A program made the position numbers and the translations under genes. A stretch of 56,449 nucleotides of DNA from a virus. Positions 56,097-56,449 of this stretch are shown here, one piece after another; position 1 is the first letter of the stretch; every line of letters begins with the position of its first letter. Location of the stretch: the IMG/VR virus record IMGVR_UViG_3300020159_000747, positions 1-56,449 of that record. The stretch is one strand, 5' to 3'. The notes below the pieces were generated by a model, which saw only the letters and a list, made by a program, of their open reading frames with translations, made no database searches and had not been told where the DNA came from.

Positions 56097-56449
56097 TTAA
56101 CTCCCTCTCTGTAGAACTCTAGATTACTATTTAAACGCTCATCTGTAGGGTTAAGCTCTACCGCCTTCTTCCCATATTCCAAAGCTTGAGTGCGCTCGCC
56201 AAGCCAGTAAGCACAAACAGCAGCCAAGTCATACGGAACTGAGCCCCAAGCAAAGGCTTCATTAAGATAATCCATCTGCCTATCTTTTACATTTAAAGCT
56301 TTTTTGCAAAGTGTAAGACACTCGCTCCATCTGCCGTTGTCGTAATGGTATTGAGCTAGCTCAACATATGCTTCTCTTTTATTAGGCTCTTCTTGCATTG
56401 CCAACTTCCACCATTTAAGTTTCTCTTCTTCTTCAGTAGAACACTTAGC
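56093..56449 (-). CDS. TPR-containing protein, partial (at least 119 codons)
   Basis: Truncated by the right edge: the frame stays open to 56449, so the real start is outside. Two TPR-like units are visible (AYVELAQYHYDNGRWSECLT; AVCAYWLGERTQALEYGKKA). The LKWWKLAMQEEPNKREAY lead-in is typical of the C-terminal TPR tail of phage glycosyltransferase-like proteins. Only the tail is seen, so the enzyme is a guess. Confidence 0.75.
   Translation of the reverse strand, partial: AKCSTEEEEKLKWWKLAMQEEPNKREAYVELAQYHYDNGRWSECLTLCKKALNVKDRQMDYLNEAFAWGSVPYDLAAVCAYWLGERTQALEYGKKAVELNPTDERLNSNLEFYREGVK

Noticed and set aside
1-56449. Insertion sequences, integrase or attachment sites
   Set aside because: No transposase or integrase signature, and no tRNA fragment with flanking repeats was seen.

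Overview
The window is a contiguous piece of a tailed, contractile-tail (myovirus-like) bacteriophage genome. The virion genes are a sheath, a tube, a baseplate J/gp25 set, a spike and a tape measure. A WhiB-family regulator and an adenosylcobalamin-type ribonucleotide reductase point to an actinobacterial host. The composition, which I judge by eye to be in the mid-40s %GC, is low for most cultured actinobacteriophages and would suit a low-GC (for example freshwater) actinobacterium. That host guess is inference. No capsid, portal, terminase, integrase or dedicated lysis cassette is visible; the first three would be expected beyond the right edge.

Layout. (1) 1-9.3 kb, + strand: an accessory arm of mostly small, unrecognised genes in short translationally coupled runs. 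It has structured intergenic gaps: strong terminators, palindromic cassettes with shared outer arms, and three copies of a TGTGGATAAC-N12-GTTAT element, each 109-128 bases before a gene. Its two large genes are a MoxR/CobS-like AAA+ ATPase and a partner protein with an HExxH motif and a von Willebrand A domain. A run of cysteine-rich mini-proteins and a pyrimidine-dimer-glycosylase-like gene follow. (2) 9.29-9.42 kb: convergent junction with a bidirectional terminator. (3) 9.4-38.6 kb, - strand: nucleotide and DNA metabolism plus host-takeover genes. These are class II RNR, a TGT/DpdA-like protein, nucleotidyltransferase, metallophosphoesterase, Hsp20, SpoVS, HslV-like peptidase, RuvC-like resolvase, Cas4/RecB-like nuclease, WhiB, a second PD-(D/E)XK nuclease, RecA, DNA polymerase I, a MerR-like regulator, a ribbon-helix-helix regulator, three tRNAs, SNF2 helicase, dNMP kinase, primase, DnaB helicase, SWIM protein and DnaC-like loader. 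(4) 38.6-56.4 kb, - strand: membrane protein, then (in reverse of transcription) the tail and baseplate module, sheath, neck-region proteins, Lys-rich mini-proteins, a beta-helix protein, and the end of a TPR protein cut by the window edge.

How it fits together. Replication can be assembled from loader + DnaB + primase + Pol I + SNF2 helicase + RecA + RuvC + nucleases, with precursors supplied by RNR and dNMP kinase. Hsp20, HslV-like peptidase, SpoVS and WhiB are likely to act on the host state or on protein quality. The tail module is complete from terminator-like protein to gpI-like protein, and includes a tail-assembly chaperone whose C-terminal part can only be reached by a ribosomal +1 (or -2) frameshift.

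Most notable: on reading the whole window I found no GATC and no CCGG at all. Other highlights are the predicted frameshift, the repeated DnaA-box/promoter-like element with adjacent iterons, the WhiB protein with an enlarged Cys spacing, SpoVS in a phage, an HslV-like peptidase without its unfoldase, and the polymerase start codon buried in a 12-bp inverted repeat.
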